This document shows, one piece after another, positions 1 to 8,708 of a DNA stretch of 64,000 bases. The notes beneath the pieces are model-generated. The model ran no database searches. It saw only the letters and a program-made list of their open reading frames with translations, and had not been told where the DNA came from. The stretch is taken from positions 62,001 through 126,000 of the forward strand of contig NZ_FMZZ01000005.1 of assembly GCF_900101685.1 (NCBI RefSeq). The letters are read 5' to 3'. Position 1 is the stretch's first letter, and each line of letters begins with the position of its first letter. This stretch comes from Actinokineospora iranica (lineage in GTDB: Bacteria > Actinomycetota > Actinomycetes > Mycobacteriales > Pseudonocardiaceae). Made by a program: the position numbers and the translations under genes.

Positions 1-2
1 CG

Positions 3-1028
3 ATCGATGCGGTGGTGCGCGGCATCCGGGACCGGATGGGCCGCGGGCTGCGCGTCCTCGACGCCTTCTCCGGCACCGGCGTCGTCTCCCGCGTCCTCAA
101 ACAGCACGCGTCGGAGGTCATCGCCAACGACATAGAGGACTACGCCCGCGCGGTAAGCGAGTGCTACCTGACTAACGCGAGCGAGGTAAACCACGTCGAA
201 CTGGCGGCTCTGGTGGACGACCTGAACCGCAAAGTCGACCAGTCCCCGGTCGAGGGGTTCATCCGCAGGCTCTACTCCCCGCGCGACGACGACGACATCC
301 AGCCCGGCGAGCGCGTCTTCTACACCGCAGCCAACGCCGCCCGCCTCGACGGGTACGCGTCCCTGATCCAGCAGGTCGACCCGGCCATCCGCCCGCTGCT
401 GCTCGGCCCGCTGCTGTCGGCGGCCTCGATCCACGCGAACACCGCGGGCGTGTTCAAGGGCTTCTACAAGAACCGCGAGACCGGCGTCGGCCACTTCGGC
501 GGCCGGACCAACGAGGCGCTGTCCAGAATCAAGGGCGAGATCCGCTTACGCCCGCCGGTGCTCAGCAATTTCGACTGCGCCCGGCAAGTACGCCAGCAAC
601 ACGCCAACACACTCCCCGAATCCGTCGGCGAGATCGACCTGGCCTATATCGACCCGCCGTACAACCAGCACCCGTACGGCTCCAACTACTTCATGCTCAA
701 CCTGCTCACCACCTACCGCGAGCCGGAGCGAATCAGCCCGGTCTCCGGCATCCCCGCCGACTGGCGGCGCTCCCCGTACAACATCCGCCGCGCCGCCCCC
801 GCCCTGCTGGCCGACCTGATCACCCGCCTCCCGGCCCGGCACCTGCTGCTGTCGTTCAACGACGAAGGCTTCATCGCGCCAGCGGAAATCCACGAAATCC
901 TCCGCCCGGTCGGCGCCGTCACCGAGTTCACCACCCAGTACAACGCCTATCGGGGAAGCCGAAACCTGCGCACCCGCAATATCCACGTCACCGAGCACCT
1001 GTACCTGGTGGACAAGGACGTTTATTAG
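3..1028 (+). CDS. DNA adenine methyltransferase, D12 class (5' end outside window)
   Basis: This is probably an adenine-N6 DNA methyltransferase that transfers a methyl group from S-adenosylmethionine to DNA. The N-terminal part has the SAM-binding motif DAFSGTG followed by the acidic NDIEDYA segment. About 190 residues later comes the catalytic motif DPPY (in DLAYIDPPYNQHPYG). That order is typical of the D12/alpha class. The frame stays open to the first base of the window, and the family usually has about 20 more N-terminal residues before the SAM motif, so the true start is probably upstream. The first in-window GTG is at 12. A glycosyltransferase gene follows 51 bp downstream. No restriction enzyme is visible, so it may be an orphan or part of a system outside the window. 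Confidence 0.8.
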   Translation: MDAVVRGIRDRMGRGLRVLDAFSGTGVVSRVLKQHASEVIANDIEDYARAVSECYLTNASEVNHVELAALVDDLNRKVDQSPVEGFIRRLYSPRDDDDIQPGERVFYTAANAARLDGYASLIQQVDPAIRPLLLGPLLSAASIHANTAGVFKGFYKNRETGVGHFGGRTNEALSRIKGEIRLRPPVLSNFDCARQVRQQHANTLPESVGEIDLAYIDPPYNQHPYGSNYFMLNLLTTYREPERISPVSGIPADWRRSPYNIRRAAPALLADLITRLPARHLLLSFNDEGFIAPAEIHEILRPVGAVTEFTTQYNAYRGSRNLRTRNIHVTEHLYLVDKDVY

Positions 1029-1079
1029 CGTGGCACAATCGCGGCTGTTCACCGCGGGCGCACAAGGAGCAAGCTGCCG

Positions 1080-1964
1080 ATGATTTCGCTGGACGTCCTC
1101 ACGCCCTACCACGGCGACCCCGAATACCTGTACCGGGCCGTCGACAGCGTCCGCGCCCTTGAGGACACCGACTGGCGCATGACGATCGTCGAGGACTGCT
1201 ACCCCGGCGGCGAGGCCGTCCAGCGCCGCATCGAGGCCATCGGCGACGACCGCATCCGCTACCTCCGCAACGAGAAGAACCTCGGCGTCGCGGGCAACAA
1301 GCACCGCACCATCCGCGAAGCCACCCGCGAGTACTTCACGGTCCTGGACGCGGACGACCTGATGCTGCCGACCTACGGCAAGCAGATCGCAGCCCTCGTC
1401 GCCCGCCGCCCCGACGCCGCCCTGCTCCAACCCGCCGTCGAGGTCATCGACGAACGCGACGTCCCCCACTTTCCGTTGCCGGACCGGGTGAAGAGCTGGG
1501 CCAGGCCCACCACCGGAGACGGCATCCTCTCCGGCGAGACCGCGGTGGCCAGCCTCCTGCGCGGCAACTGGCTCTACACCCCCGCCCTGACCTACCGCCG
1601 CGACATCGCCCAGGACCTGGTCGAACGCCCCGACAGCGACGCCGTCCACGACCTGGCCATGGTCGTGGATATTCTGCTGCGCGGCGGCACCCTGGTCCTG
1701 GGCGCCGAGGTCGCCTTCCGCTACCGCAGGCACAAGCAAAGCCACTCCAGCACCGTCGCCCGCAGCGGCGAACGCTTCGCCCAGGAACGCGCCTACTTCA
1801 TCGACATCGAATCCGAACTGCGAGCCCGGAGCTGGCACAAGGCCGCCGCCGCCGCCCGCCACCGCGTCTTCTCCCGCCTCAACGCCCTCAGCCAACTCCC
1901 CGGCGCCGCCTCAGCCCGCCAAACCGACGCGGTTCGCTCCCTGCTGCGCCACGCGCTGAGCTGA
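1080..1964 (+). CDS. Glycosyltransferase family 2
   Basis: The predicted product (294 aa) is a GT-A fold inverting glycosyltransferase that would use a nucleotide-sugar donor; the acceptor is unknown. The N-terminus (ISLDVLTPYHGDPEYLYRAVDSV) has the GT2 start pattern. It is followed by NLGVAGNKHRTI and the metal-binding DADD (VLDADDLMLPTYGK), both diagnostic of the family. No membrane segment is seen, so it should be cytosolic. The start is ATG behind an AAGGAG ribosome-binding site about 10 nt away. It follows the methyltransferase gene in the same direction and may be co-transcribed with it. Confidence 0.85.
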   Translation: MISLDVLTPYHGDPEYLYRAVDSVRALEDTDWRMTIVEDCYPGGEAVQRRIEAIGDDRIRYLRNEKNLGVAGNKHRTIREATREYFTVLDADDLMLPTYGKQIAALVARRPDAALLQPAVEVIDERDVPHFPLPDRVKSWARPTTGDGILSGETAVASLLRGNWLYTPALTYRRDIAQDLVERPDSDAVHDLAMVVDILLRGGTLVLGAEVAFRYRRHKQSHSSTVARSGERFAQERAYFIDIESELRARSWHKAAAAARHRVFSRLNALSQLPGAASARQTDAVRSLLRHALS

Positions 1965-1984
1965 TTCCGGGGATAAAGAAAAAA

Positions 1985-2018
1985 AATGGGTTGTCACCGC
2001 TGGCGGTGACAACCCATT
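1985..2018 (-). terminator. Intrinsic terminator of tRNA-Gly
   Basis: A perfect 16-bp inverted repeat (AATGGGTTGTCACCGC and its complement) has a 2-nt loop. On the minus strand it is followed by a run of T (TTTTTTCTTT), as expected for a Rho-independent terminator 10 nt beyond the tRNA. It could also stop transcription of the glycosyltransferase gene from the other side. Confidence 0.9.
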
Positions 2019-2028
2019 TCGCATTCTG

Positions 2029-2099
2029 AGCGGATGACGGGAATCGAACCCGCGTATTCAGCTTGGGAAGCTGATGTTCTACCATTGAACTACATCCGC
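2029..2099 (-). tRNA. tRNA-Gly (anticodon CCC)
   Basis: The minus strand folds into a 71-nt cloverleaf. The acceptor stem is GCGGATG/CATCCGC, the D stem GTTC/GAAC and the anticodon stem TCAGC/GCTGA with loop TTCCCAA, so the anticodon is CCC. The T stem is GCGGG/CCCGT with loop TTCGATT, and the discriminator base is T. No CCA is encoded. The gene is divergent from dcd. Confidence 0.95.
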
Positions 2100-2178
2100 A
2101 TGATCACGCTAGAACGCTCACAGCTTACACGGACCGGCCGAGGGCGTCACCGGTAGGGGGCGCGGCTATGGTGGGGCT

Positions 2179-2763
2179 GTGCTGCTGAGCGATCGTGACC
2201 TGCGGAAAGAACTGGACTCGGGGCGGCTGGGGGTGGAGCCGTTCGAGCCGTTGATGGTGCAGCCGTCGAGCCTGGATGTGCGGTTGGACCGGTTCTTTCG
2301 GGTGTTCAACAACACTCGGTACACGCATATTGATCCTCGGCAGCAGCAGGACGACCTCACCTCCCTGGTGGAGGCGGACGGGGACGAGCCGTTCGTGCTG
2401 CACCCGGGGGAGTTCGTGTTGGGGTCGACGTTCGAGTCGGTGACGTTGCCGGATGACCTGGCTGGGCGGCTGGAGGGGAAGTCGTCGCTGGGGCGGTTGG
2501 GGTTGTTGACGCACTCGACCGCCGGGTTCATCGACCCGGGGTTCACCGGGCACATCACCCTGGAACTGTCGAACGTGGCGAACCTGCCGATCACGCTGTG
2601 GCCGGGGATGAAGATCGGGCAGCTGTGCCTGTTCCGGCTCAGCTCCGCCGCCGAGTTCCCCTACGGCTCGCAGGAAGCCGGGTCCCGCTACCAGGGGCAG
2701 CGGGGGCCGACGCCGTCCCGCGCCTACCTGAACTTCCACCGGGTCGACACCACGCGTCGCTGA
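2179..2763 (+). CDS. dcd: dCTP deaminase (probably dUMP-forming)
   Basis: This enzyme of pyrimidine deoxynucleotide synthesis converts dCTP towards dUMP, the thymidylate precursor. The 194-aa length is normal. Visible signatures are QPSSLDVRL near residue 29, the substrate loop [10 protein letters not shown] (100-109) and [18 protein letters not shown] (113-130), which holds the catalytic glutamate E129. Mycobacterial homologues are bifunctional (deaminase plus diphosphatase) and the same is likely here. The start is GTG. The divergent tRNA-Gly neighbour is also the usual arrangement in mycobacteria. Confidence 0.95.
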   Translation: MLLSDRDLRKELDSGRLGVEPFEPLMVQPSSLDVRLDRFFRVFNNTRYTHIDPRQQQDDLTSLVEADGDEPFVLHPGEFVLGSTFESVTLPDDLAGRLEGKSSLGRLGLLTHSTAGFIDPGFTGHITLELSNVANLPITLWPGMKIGQLCLFRLSSAAEFPYGSQEAGSRYQGQRGPTPSRAYLNFHRVDTTRR

Positions 2764-2827
2764 GAGTTCAGGTGGGCGTCGCCCGGGTGGGTTACAAACC
2801 GGGGCCCACTTCGAGCTTGGAGGCCCT

Positions 2828-5029
2828 GTGCCGGTTCTGCCCCGTCGAGTCCTGGTGAGCGTGGTCGCCGGTGGACTCGTGCTTTCCCTGGTGTCCTTAC
2901 CCACCGCGGCGCACGCGCGCGGCGGGGACCGGTTCCAGCGGGTCGACACGCTGTCCGTCTTCCACAACACCGCCGCCGACCAGCACACCGCCGCCGAGAT
3001 CGCCGCCGCGACACCGGACGGGCGCACCGTCGTCTACACCGACTCCCCCGGCGCGCGCATCGGGTTTGCCCACGTCACCGGGCGTGGTGAGCTGGCGCCC
3101 GCCGGGGTGCTGGCCATGCCGGGCGAGCCGACCTCGGTCGACATCCGCGGCGACCTCGCCCTGGTCGCGGTCAACACCTCGCCGTCGTTCACCGCGCCCG
3201 CCGGGGAACTCGTGGTGGTCGACATCGCCGCGCGGGTCGTCGTCGCCCGGCACGACCTCGGCGGGCAACCCGACTCCATCGACCTGTCCCCGGACGGGCG
3301 GCACGCGGCAATCGCCATCGAGAACGAGCGCGACGAGGACGTCGACGGCGGCGCGATCCCGCAGGCCCCGGCCGGTTTCCTGGCGATCGTGGACCTCGTG
3401 GGCGCGCCTGCCGCGTGGACGGTCCGGCGGACGGAGCTGACCGGGCTCGCCCAGGTCGCCCCCGAGGACCCGGAGCCGGAGTACGTCAGCGTCAACGACC
3501 GCGGCCAGGTCGCGGTGACCCTCCAGGAGAACAACCACATCGCCGTCGTCGACCTGCCCACCGGCGCGGTCGTGCGGCACTTCTCCGCGGGCACGGCCAC
3601 GGTGTCCGGGGTGGACACCAAGACCGACGGCCGCATCGCCCCGACCGGCACGGTCACCGCGCCCCGCGAGCCCGACTCGATCGCCTGGCTCGGCAACGGC
3701 CACCTCGCCACCGCCGACGAGGGCGACTACCTCGGCGGCACCCGCACCTGGACCGTGTTCGACGCCGAGACCGGCGCGGTCGCGTTCTCGTCCGGCGCTG
3801 AACTGGAGGACCTGGCGATCCGGCAGGGGCAGTACCCGGAGAAGCGCGCGGGCAAGAAGGGCGTCGAGCCGGAAGGGCTGGCCGTGGCGACCTACGGCGG
3901 CCACCGGTACGCGTTCGTCAGCCTGGAACGCGCGAACCTCGTCGCGGTCTACCAGGTTGACGACCCGCGCGCGCCGAAGCTGCTGCAAGGCCTGCCGACC
4001 GGGGTCGCCCCGGAGGGCGTGCTGCCGATCCCGGCCACCGGCACGCTGGTCGTCTCTTCCGAAGAGGACTCCGCCGAGGACGGTGTGCGGTCGTCCCTCA
4101 CCTCTTACCGGCTGACCGGTGTGCCCAGCAGGGTCGCGCTCCAGGCCAACCAGGCCGCGCCGTCGATCGTGTCCGACGGCATCGGTTTCGGCGCGCTGTC
4201 CGGCCTGTCCGCGATCCCGGGTGACGCCTGCCGGGTAGTCGCCGTTACCGACTCCGCGTACGCCCCGACCCGCGTCCTCACCATCGACACGGCAGCGCTG
4301 CCCGCGCGGGTGGAGCGCGAGTTGACCGTCACCAAGGGCGGCAAGCCCGTGGGCTACGACGGCGAGGGCATCGCCGCCCGTCCCGGCGGCGGGTACTGGC
4401 TGGCCGCCGAGGGCGACGCGAAGAAGACCGTGAACCTGCTGGTCGAGGTCGACGCCCAGGGCGCGGTCGTGCGCGAGGTCCCGCTGCCCGCCGGTGTGGC
4501 CGCCACCGCGACCGGCAACGGCTTCGAGGGCGTGGCCGTCGTCGGCGGGCACGTGTGGGTCGCGGTGCAGCGCGAGTGGAAAACCGACATCCCCGGCCAG
4601 GCGACTCTCGCCCGCTTCACCCCGGCAACCGGCGAGTGGGCGTTCGTCGCCTATCCCCTCGACGCCGCTCCTACCGGCGCCTGGGTAGGACTGTCTGAGC
4701 TGACCGCTCTTAACGACCGGACCCTGCTTGTCCTGGAACGCGACAACCAGCGCGGTGACGCGGCCACCCTCAAGAAGGTCTACCGGGTCGACATCAGCCG
4801 CGTCACGCCCGCCGCCGAGGGCCAGCCGAAGCCGGTGCTGGCCAAGCGGCCGGTGCGCGACCTGATCCCGGCGCTCCAAGCGGGCGGCGGCGCCGTGCAC
4901 GACAAGCCCGAGGGCCTCGCGGTCGTCGGCGAGGGGCTGTTCGCCCGCCTCGTCGGCGTCGTCGACAACGACGGCTTGGACGACGCCCCCGGTGAGTCGG
5001 TGTTCCTGCGGCTGGGCTTCGTGTTCTAA
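2828..5029 (+). CDS. Secreted esterase-like/phytase-like beta-propeller protein
   Basis: This is a large exported protein (733 aa). A basic start and hydrophobic core lead to a THAAHA-type signal peptidase site (residues about 1-31, ending TAAHARGG). Residues about 40-420 look like YVTN/WD40-type propeller blades (PDGRTVVYTD, PDSIDLSPDGRHAAIAIEN, PDSIAWLGNGHLATADEGDY). The C-terminal 300 residues match the phytase-like/esterase-like family (YDGEGIAARPGGGYWLAAEGD, GFEGVAVVGGHVWVAVQREW, KPEGLAVVGEG). The substrate is unknown; related proteins have been linked to phosphoesters. The GTG start has GGAGG upstream. The 3' end overlaps the convergent MFS gene by 4 bp, with no terminator between them. 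Confidence 0.8.
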   Translation: MPVLPRRVLVSVVAGGLVLSLVSLPTAAHARGGDRFQRVDTLSVFHNTAADQHTAAEIAAATPDGRTVVYTDSPGARIGFAHVTGRGELAPAGVLAMPGEPTSVDIRGDLALVAVNTSPSFTAPAGELVVVDIAARVVVARHDLGGQPDSIDLSPDGRHAAIAIENERDEDVDGGAIPQAPAGFLAIVDLVGAPAAWTVRRTELTGLAQVAPEDPEPEYVSVNDRGQVAVTLQENNHIAVVDLPTGAVVRHFSAGTATVSGVDTKTDGRIAPTGTVTAPREPDSIAWLGNGHLATADEGDYLGGTRTWTVFDAETGAVAFSSGAELEDLAIRQGQYPEKRAGKKGVEPEGLAVATYGGHRYAFVSLERANLVAVYQVDDPRAPKLLQGLPTGVAPEGVLPIPATGTLVVSSEEDSAEDGVRSSLTSYRLTGVPSRVALQANQAAPSIVSDGIGFGALSGLSAIPGDACRVVAVTDSAYAPTRVLTIDTAALPARVERELTVTKGGKPVGYDGEGIAARPGGGYWLAAEGDAKKTVNLLVEVDAQGAVVREVPLPAGVAATATGNGFEGVAVVGGHVWVAVQREWKTDIPGQATLARFTPATGEWAFVAYPLDAAPTGAWVGLSELTALNDRTLLVLERDNQRGDAATLKKVYRVDISRVTPAAEGQPKPVLAKRPVRDLIPALQAGGGAVHDKPEGLAVVGEGLFARLVGVVDNDGLDDAPGESVFLRLGFVF

Positions 5030-6192
5030 AGGGGTTCCAGGGTCTCGCCGCGCACGGGAGTGAGCAGGACGGCCGCCGCAGGCAGGGCGGCGGCCACTGC
5101 CAGCGCCCATGGCCAGCCGATGGCGGTGACGACGGTGGCGAACACCGGGGCGACGGCCAGGGCCATGCCGTTCTGGCCGGTGTTCTGGATTCCCAGGGCG
5201 CGGCCCGCCCACGCCGGGCCCGCGAGTTCGGCGGTGGCGGTGAAAGCGAGGCCGTTGTCGGTGACCGAGATGATCATCGCGGCGACCAGGCCCACCGCCG
5301 CCAGCCACGGCGCCACCGCGTCGCCGACGGCCCAGACCAGCATCGCCAGGGCCGCGGCCACCGCGATGGTCCGCATCGGGCGCATCCGGCTGGCCACCCG
5401 GTCGGACCAGACGCCCGCGCCGATGCGGCCAGCGGCCCCGGCGACCTGGACCGCGGCCAGCGCCGCGCCCGCGGTCACCGCGTGCCAGCCCTGCTCGGTG
5501 ACCAGGTAGGTCAGGGCGAACGTGCCCGCGACGAACTGCGGGCCGACCAGCAGGGCGCTGGCCAGGTGCACCCGCCACAGCCGCGCGAACCGGTACGGCG
5601 AGCGGGTGGCCCGCAGTTCGGCGCCCGGTTTGCGGGGCGGGTCGAGCAGGGCGACGGCGACCAGCACGGCCATGGCCAGGCAGAAGACCGCCGGGATCAG
5701 CAGCGCCGAGCGGTAGCCCCACGCCTGCGCTGCCGGGGGCAGGGTGAGCGCGGCGATGCCGACGCCGATCGGCTGGCAGGTCTGCCGGATGCCCATGGCC
5801 AGCCCGCGTTCCCGCACGTCGAACCAGCCGAGCACCGCCCGGCCGCTGGCCGCGCTGATCGCCGCCGAGAACGCGCCCGCGGCGACCAGTAGCGCTCCCA
5901 GCGGCACGATCCCCGGCACGATCGCCGCCGCCAGGGTCGCTGACCCGGCGCCTGCCATCCCGATGGTCATGACTATCCGCTCGCCGAAGCGGTCGGCCGC
6001 CGCGCCCCACGCGATCAGGGCGAGCAGGAGGCCGAGGATCGGGATGACGGTCAGCGTGCCCGCCTCGGCGAGCGTCAGGTTTTCCTCTGCGCGCAGAGCC
6101 GGGATGACGAACGGCAGCCCGTAGACCAGGGCGCTGGTGGCCGCCTGGGCGGCGACGGCCACGGCCAAGATCACCCAACGACGTCTCGACAT
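5026..6192 (-). CDS. MFS transporter
   Basis: This integral membrane carrier (388 aa) is predicted to have about 12 transmembrane helices. It has the major-facilitator pattern of two six-helix halves and the loop 2-3 motif GAAADRFGERIV, a variant of G-x-x-x-D-R-x-G-R. The second half repeats it as GAGVWSDRVASRMRP. The substrate cannot be read from sequence. I chose the ATG that gives MSRRRWVILAV, because the 13 upstream in-frame residues are hydrophilic and the basic residues fit the start of helix 1. Confidence 0.85.
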   Translation of the reverse strand: MSRRRWVILAVAVAAQAATSALVYGLPFVIPALRAEENLTLAEAGTLTVIPILGLLLALIAWGAAADRFGERIVMTIGMAGAGSATLAAAIVPGIVPLGALLVAAGAFSAAISAASGRAVLGWFDVRERGLAMGIRQTCQPIGVGIAALTLPPAAQAWGYRSALLIPAVFCLAMAVLVAVALLDPPRKPGAELRATRSPYRFARLWRVHLASALLVGPQFVAGTFALTYLVTEQGWHAVTAGAALAAVQVAGAAGRIGAGVWSDRVASRMRPMRTIAVAAALAMLVWAVGDAVAPWLAAVGLVAAMIISVTDNGLAFTATAELAGPAWAGRALGIQNTGQNGMALAVAPVFATVVTAIGWPWALAVAAALPAAAVLLTPVRGETLEPL

Positions 6193-6256
6193 ATCTTTAC
6201 CGTAGCTAACGATTCCTGGATAGCGGAACAACCTTCCCGCATCCTGGAAAAGCCGA

Positions 6257-6285
6257 AGGGGCCCGACCCAGTGGGTCGAGCCCCT
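6257..6285 (-). terminator. Terminator after the Fe-S reductase gene
   Basis: A 13-bp GC-rich hairpin (AGGGGCTCGACCC paired with GGGTCGGGCCCCT, one mismatch, 3-nt loop) lies 16 nt downstream of the stop. On the minus strand it is followed by TCGGCTTTT. Confidence 0.75.
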
Positions 6286-6301
6286 CCGAACAGGCCGAAC
6301 G

Positions 6302-8560
6302 TCAGTTGCCCGCGGTCGGCGCCTTGTCCTCGTCGGGCAGCGGCGTGCCGGTGCCGACCTCGTCGGTCGGGGTGTCCAGCGGCTCCTTGCCCCGCTTCAC
6401 CGCCGTCAGCAGCAGCTGCGCGACGTCCACGACCTCGACGTTCTCGCTCGCGATGCCGTCCGACTGCCGGGCGGTGAGGCCGTCGGTGAGCATGACACGG
6501 CAGAACGGGCAGCCGGTCGCGATCTTCGACGGCGCGGTGCCCAGCGCCTCGTCCACGCGCTCGACGTTGATCCGCTTGCCGATGCGCTCTTCCATCCACA
6601 TCCGGGCGCCGCCCGCGCCGCAGCACATCGCGCGGTCGGCGTGCCGCGGCATCTCCCGCAGCGTCGCCCCGGACGCGCCGACCAGCTCACGCGGCGCGTC
6701 GTAGACCTGGTTGTGGCGGCCCAGGTAGCACGGGTCGTGGTAGGTGATGTCCTCGGCGACCGGGGCCACCGGCACCAGGCGCCGCTCGCGGACCAGCTTG
6801 TTCAGCAGCTGCGTGTGGTGCACGACCTCGTACTTGCCGCCGAGCTGCGGGTACTCGTTGGCCAGCGTGTTGAAGCAGTGCGCGCAGGTCACGACGACCT
6901 TGCGCTTGCCTGCCTCGCGGCCCTCGAACACCGAGTTGATGACCTCGACGTTCTGCTGCGCCAGCATCTGGAACAGGAACTCGTTGCCCGCGCGCCGCGC
7001 CGGGTCGCCGGTGCAGGTCTCCTCGGAGCCGAGCACGACGTACTTGACCTCGGCCTGGTGCAGCAGCTCGGCCACCGCCCGGGTGGTCTTCTTCGCGCGG
7101 TCCTCGAACGCGCCCGCGCACCCGACCCAGAACAGGTACTCGGTGTCAGCGGCCAGCTCACCGTCGAACACCGGGACCTCGAAGTCCAGGTCCTCGGTCC
7201 AGGCCAGCCGGTCCTTGGCGTTCTGGCCCCACGGGTTGCCCTTGTTCTCCAGGTTCTTGAACATGCCGCCCAGCTCGGACGGGAAGTTCGACTCGATGAG
7301 CACCTGGTAGCGGCGCATGTCGACGATGTGGTCGACGTGCTCGATGTCCACCGGGCACTGCTCGACGCAGGCGCCGCAGGTGGTGCAGGACCACAGGACC
7401 TCGGGGTCGATGACGCCGAGCTCGTCCACGCCGCCGATGAGCGGCCGCTCGGCCTCGGCGAGGGCCAGCACGTCGATGCCCGCGTGCGGGTTGTCGCCGG
7501 TCAGGCCGATCTCCTCGCCCGCCATGTCCTTCTTGCCACCGGCGAGCAGGTAGGGGGCCTTGGCGTACGCGTGGTCGCGGAGCTGGGTGATGAGCAGCTT
7601 CGGCGAGAGCGGCTTGCCGGTGTTCCACGCCGGGCACTGCGACTGGCAGCGGCCGCACTCGGTGCAGGTGGTGAAGTCGAGCCAGCCCTTCCAGGAGAAG
7701 TCCTCGACCTTGCCCGCGCCGAACGCGTCGACCTCCGGGTCGGCTTCCTCCAGGTCGAGCACCTTGCCGCCGGACATCATCGGCTTGAGCGCGCCGAGGG
7801 CGACGCCGCCGTCGGCCTCACGCTTGAAGTAGATGTTGAAGAACGCGCTGAACCGGTGCCAGGCGACGCCCATGGTCATGTACTTGGCCACGACGTAGAC
7901 CCACAGCATCGCGCCCATGAGCTTGACGAACGCCAGGACGGAGACCAGGTTCTCGCTGGCGGGCAGGATCTCGCCGAGCGGGTTGCTGACGAACGCGGCC
8001 CACAGCGGAAGCTCGTGCGCGCCGAGGGCGGCCTTGCTTGCCCGGACGCCGAGGATGCCGATGCCCTCGAAGATCACCACGGCCTCGACGAAGTACGCCT
8101 GCCAGAAGTTGGAGCCCTGGAAGCGCGACTGCCGGTCGGCGCGGCGCGGGTGGTTGCGCTGGCGGATGATCGCCAGGGCCACGCCGCCCGCGATGGTGCC
8201 CAGGCCCAGCAGCTCCATCAGCAGGTGCCACAGGTTGATGTGGTCGAGGATCGGCCAGCCCCAGGTGGGGACGAACACCTCGCCGTAGGCCTCGAACAGC
8301 GCGGCCGAGCCGATGAGGAAGCCCCACATCACCAGCCAGTGCCAGAAGCCGACGTGGCGAAACTTGTTCATCCTGGTGTGCGCGGCGAACTCGGTGACGA
8401 GCGTCTTCATCCGCGGGATGAACGGGCCGTTGCGGGTGGCGTCGGGCTGCCCGAGACGCACGATCGAGACCATCCGCATGATTGTGCGGACCCACATGCT
8501 CCAGGCCACGAGGCTGACCGCGACCGCGATCAGGCCCAGTGTTAGCTGCACGGCACCCAT
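6302..8560 (-). CDS. Membrane-bound (Fe-S)-binding reductase, Rv0338c-like
   Basis: This 752-aa respiratory-type iron-sulfur protein begins with about 270 residues holding five or so membrane helices, like nitrate-reductase gamma/HdrE. A ferredoxin-like pair of 4Fe-4S motifs follows (CTECGRCQSQCP and CTTCGACVEQCP). The C-terminal half has two CCG-type cysteine domains as in heterodisulfide reductase HdrD and GlpC (WVGCAGAF, CTGDPARR, CAHCFNTL, DPCYLGRHN, CCGAGGARMW). The architecture matches the conserved actinobacterial family of M. tuberculosis Rv0338c. The electron donor and acceptor are not apparent. It starts with GTG and is divergent from a TetR gene. Confidence 0.9.
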   Translation of the reverse strand: MGAVQLTLGLIAVAVSLVAWSMWVRTIMRMVSIVRLGQPDATRNGPFIPRMKTLVTEFAAHTRMNKFRHVGFWHWLVMWGFLIGSAALFEAYGEVFVPTWGWPILDHINLWHLLMELLGLGTIAGGVALAIIRQRNHPRRADRQSRFQGSNFWQAYFVEAVVIFEGIGILGVRASKAALGAHELPLWAAFVSNPLGEILPASENLVSVLAFVKLMGAMLWVYVVAKYMTMGVAWHRFSAFFNIYFKREADGGVALGALKPMMSGGKVLDLEEADPEVDAFGAGKVEDFSWKGWLDFTTCTECGRCQSQCPAWNTGKPLSPKLLITQLRDHAYAKAPYLLAGGKKDMAGEEIGLTGDNPHAGIDVLALAEAERPLIGGVDELGVIDPEVLWSCTTCGACVEQCPVDIEHVDHIVDMRRYQVLIESNFPSELGGMFKNLENKGNPWGQNAKDRLAWTEDLDFEVPVFDGELAADTEYLFWVGCAGAFEDRAKKTTRAVAELLHQAEVKYVVLGSEETCTGDPARRAGNEFLFQMLAQQNVEVINSVFEGREAGKRKVVVTCAHCFNTLANEYPQLGGKYEVVHHTQLLNKLVRERRLVPVAPVAEDITYHDPCYLGRHNQVYDAPRELVGASGATLREMPRHADRAMCCGAGGARMWMEERIGKRINVERVDEALGTAPSKIATGCPFCRVMLTDGLTARQSDGIASENVEVVDVAQLLLTAVKRGKEPLDTPTDEVGTGTPLPDEDKAPTAGN

Positions 8561-8611
8561 GTCGTGGTGACCTTCCCGTCAGTTCGGTTTGGGACGGAAC
8601 CTTACGCCTTC

Positions 8612-8625
8612 TTACTCACCAGTAA
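8612..8625. promoter_or_regulatory. Candidate operator TTACT-N4-AGTAA
   Basis: This is a perfect 5-bp inverted repeat around CACC in the divergent region between the Fe-S reductase and the TetR gene. Its size and A/T-rich half-sites suit a dimeric HTH repressor. The TTAC/GTAA half-sites resemble those upstream of the SDR gene at 51808. Confidence 0.45.
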
Positions 8626-8675
8626 CCAGTCTGAGAAGTCTGCGGTCGCAGGTGTGGCGCACGTCTCCGAAAATA

Positions 8676-8693
8676 CCTGGACGATAGTTCAGG
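8676..8693. promoter_or_regulatory. Candidate TetR autoregulatory operator
   Basis: CCTGGAC-GATA-GTTCAGG is an 18-bp inverted repeat with one mismatch. It lies 15 nt before the TetR start codon, where a repressor would block its own transcription. Confidence 0.4.
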
Positions 8694-8708
8694 TAGTTTC
8701 CCCGGTAT

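Noticed and set aside
2897-6178. A 1093-codon open frame on the minus strand across the phytase-like and MFS genes.
   Set aside because: Its composition (Arg/Gly/Pro/Asp-rich, no domain) is that of an antisense shadow in GC-rich DNA; the plus-strand phytase-like gene and the minus-strand MFS gene in another frame explain the region.
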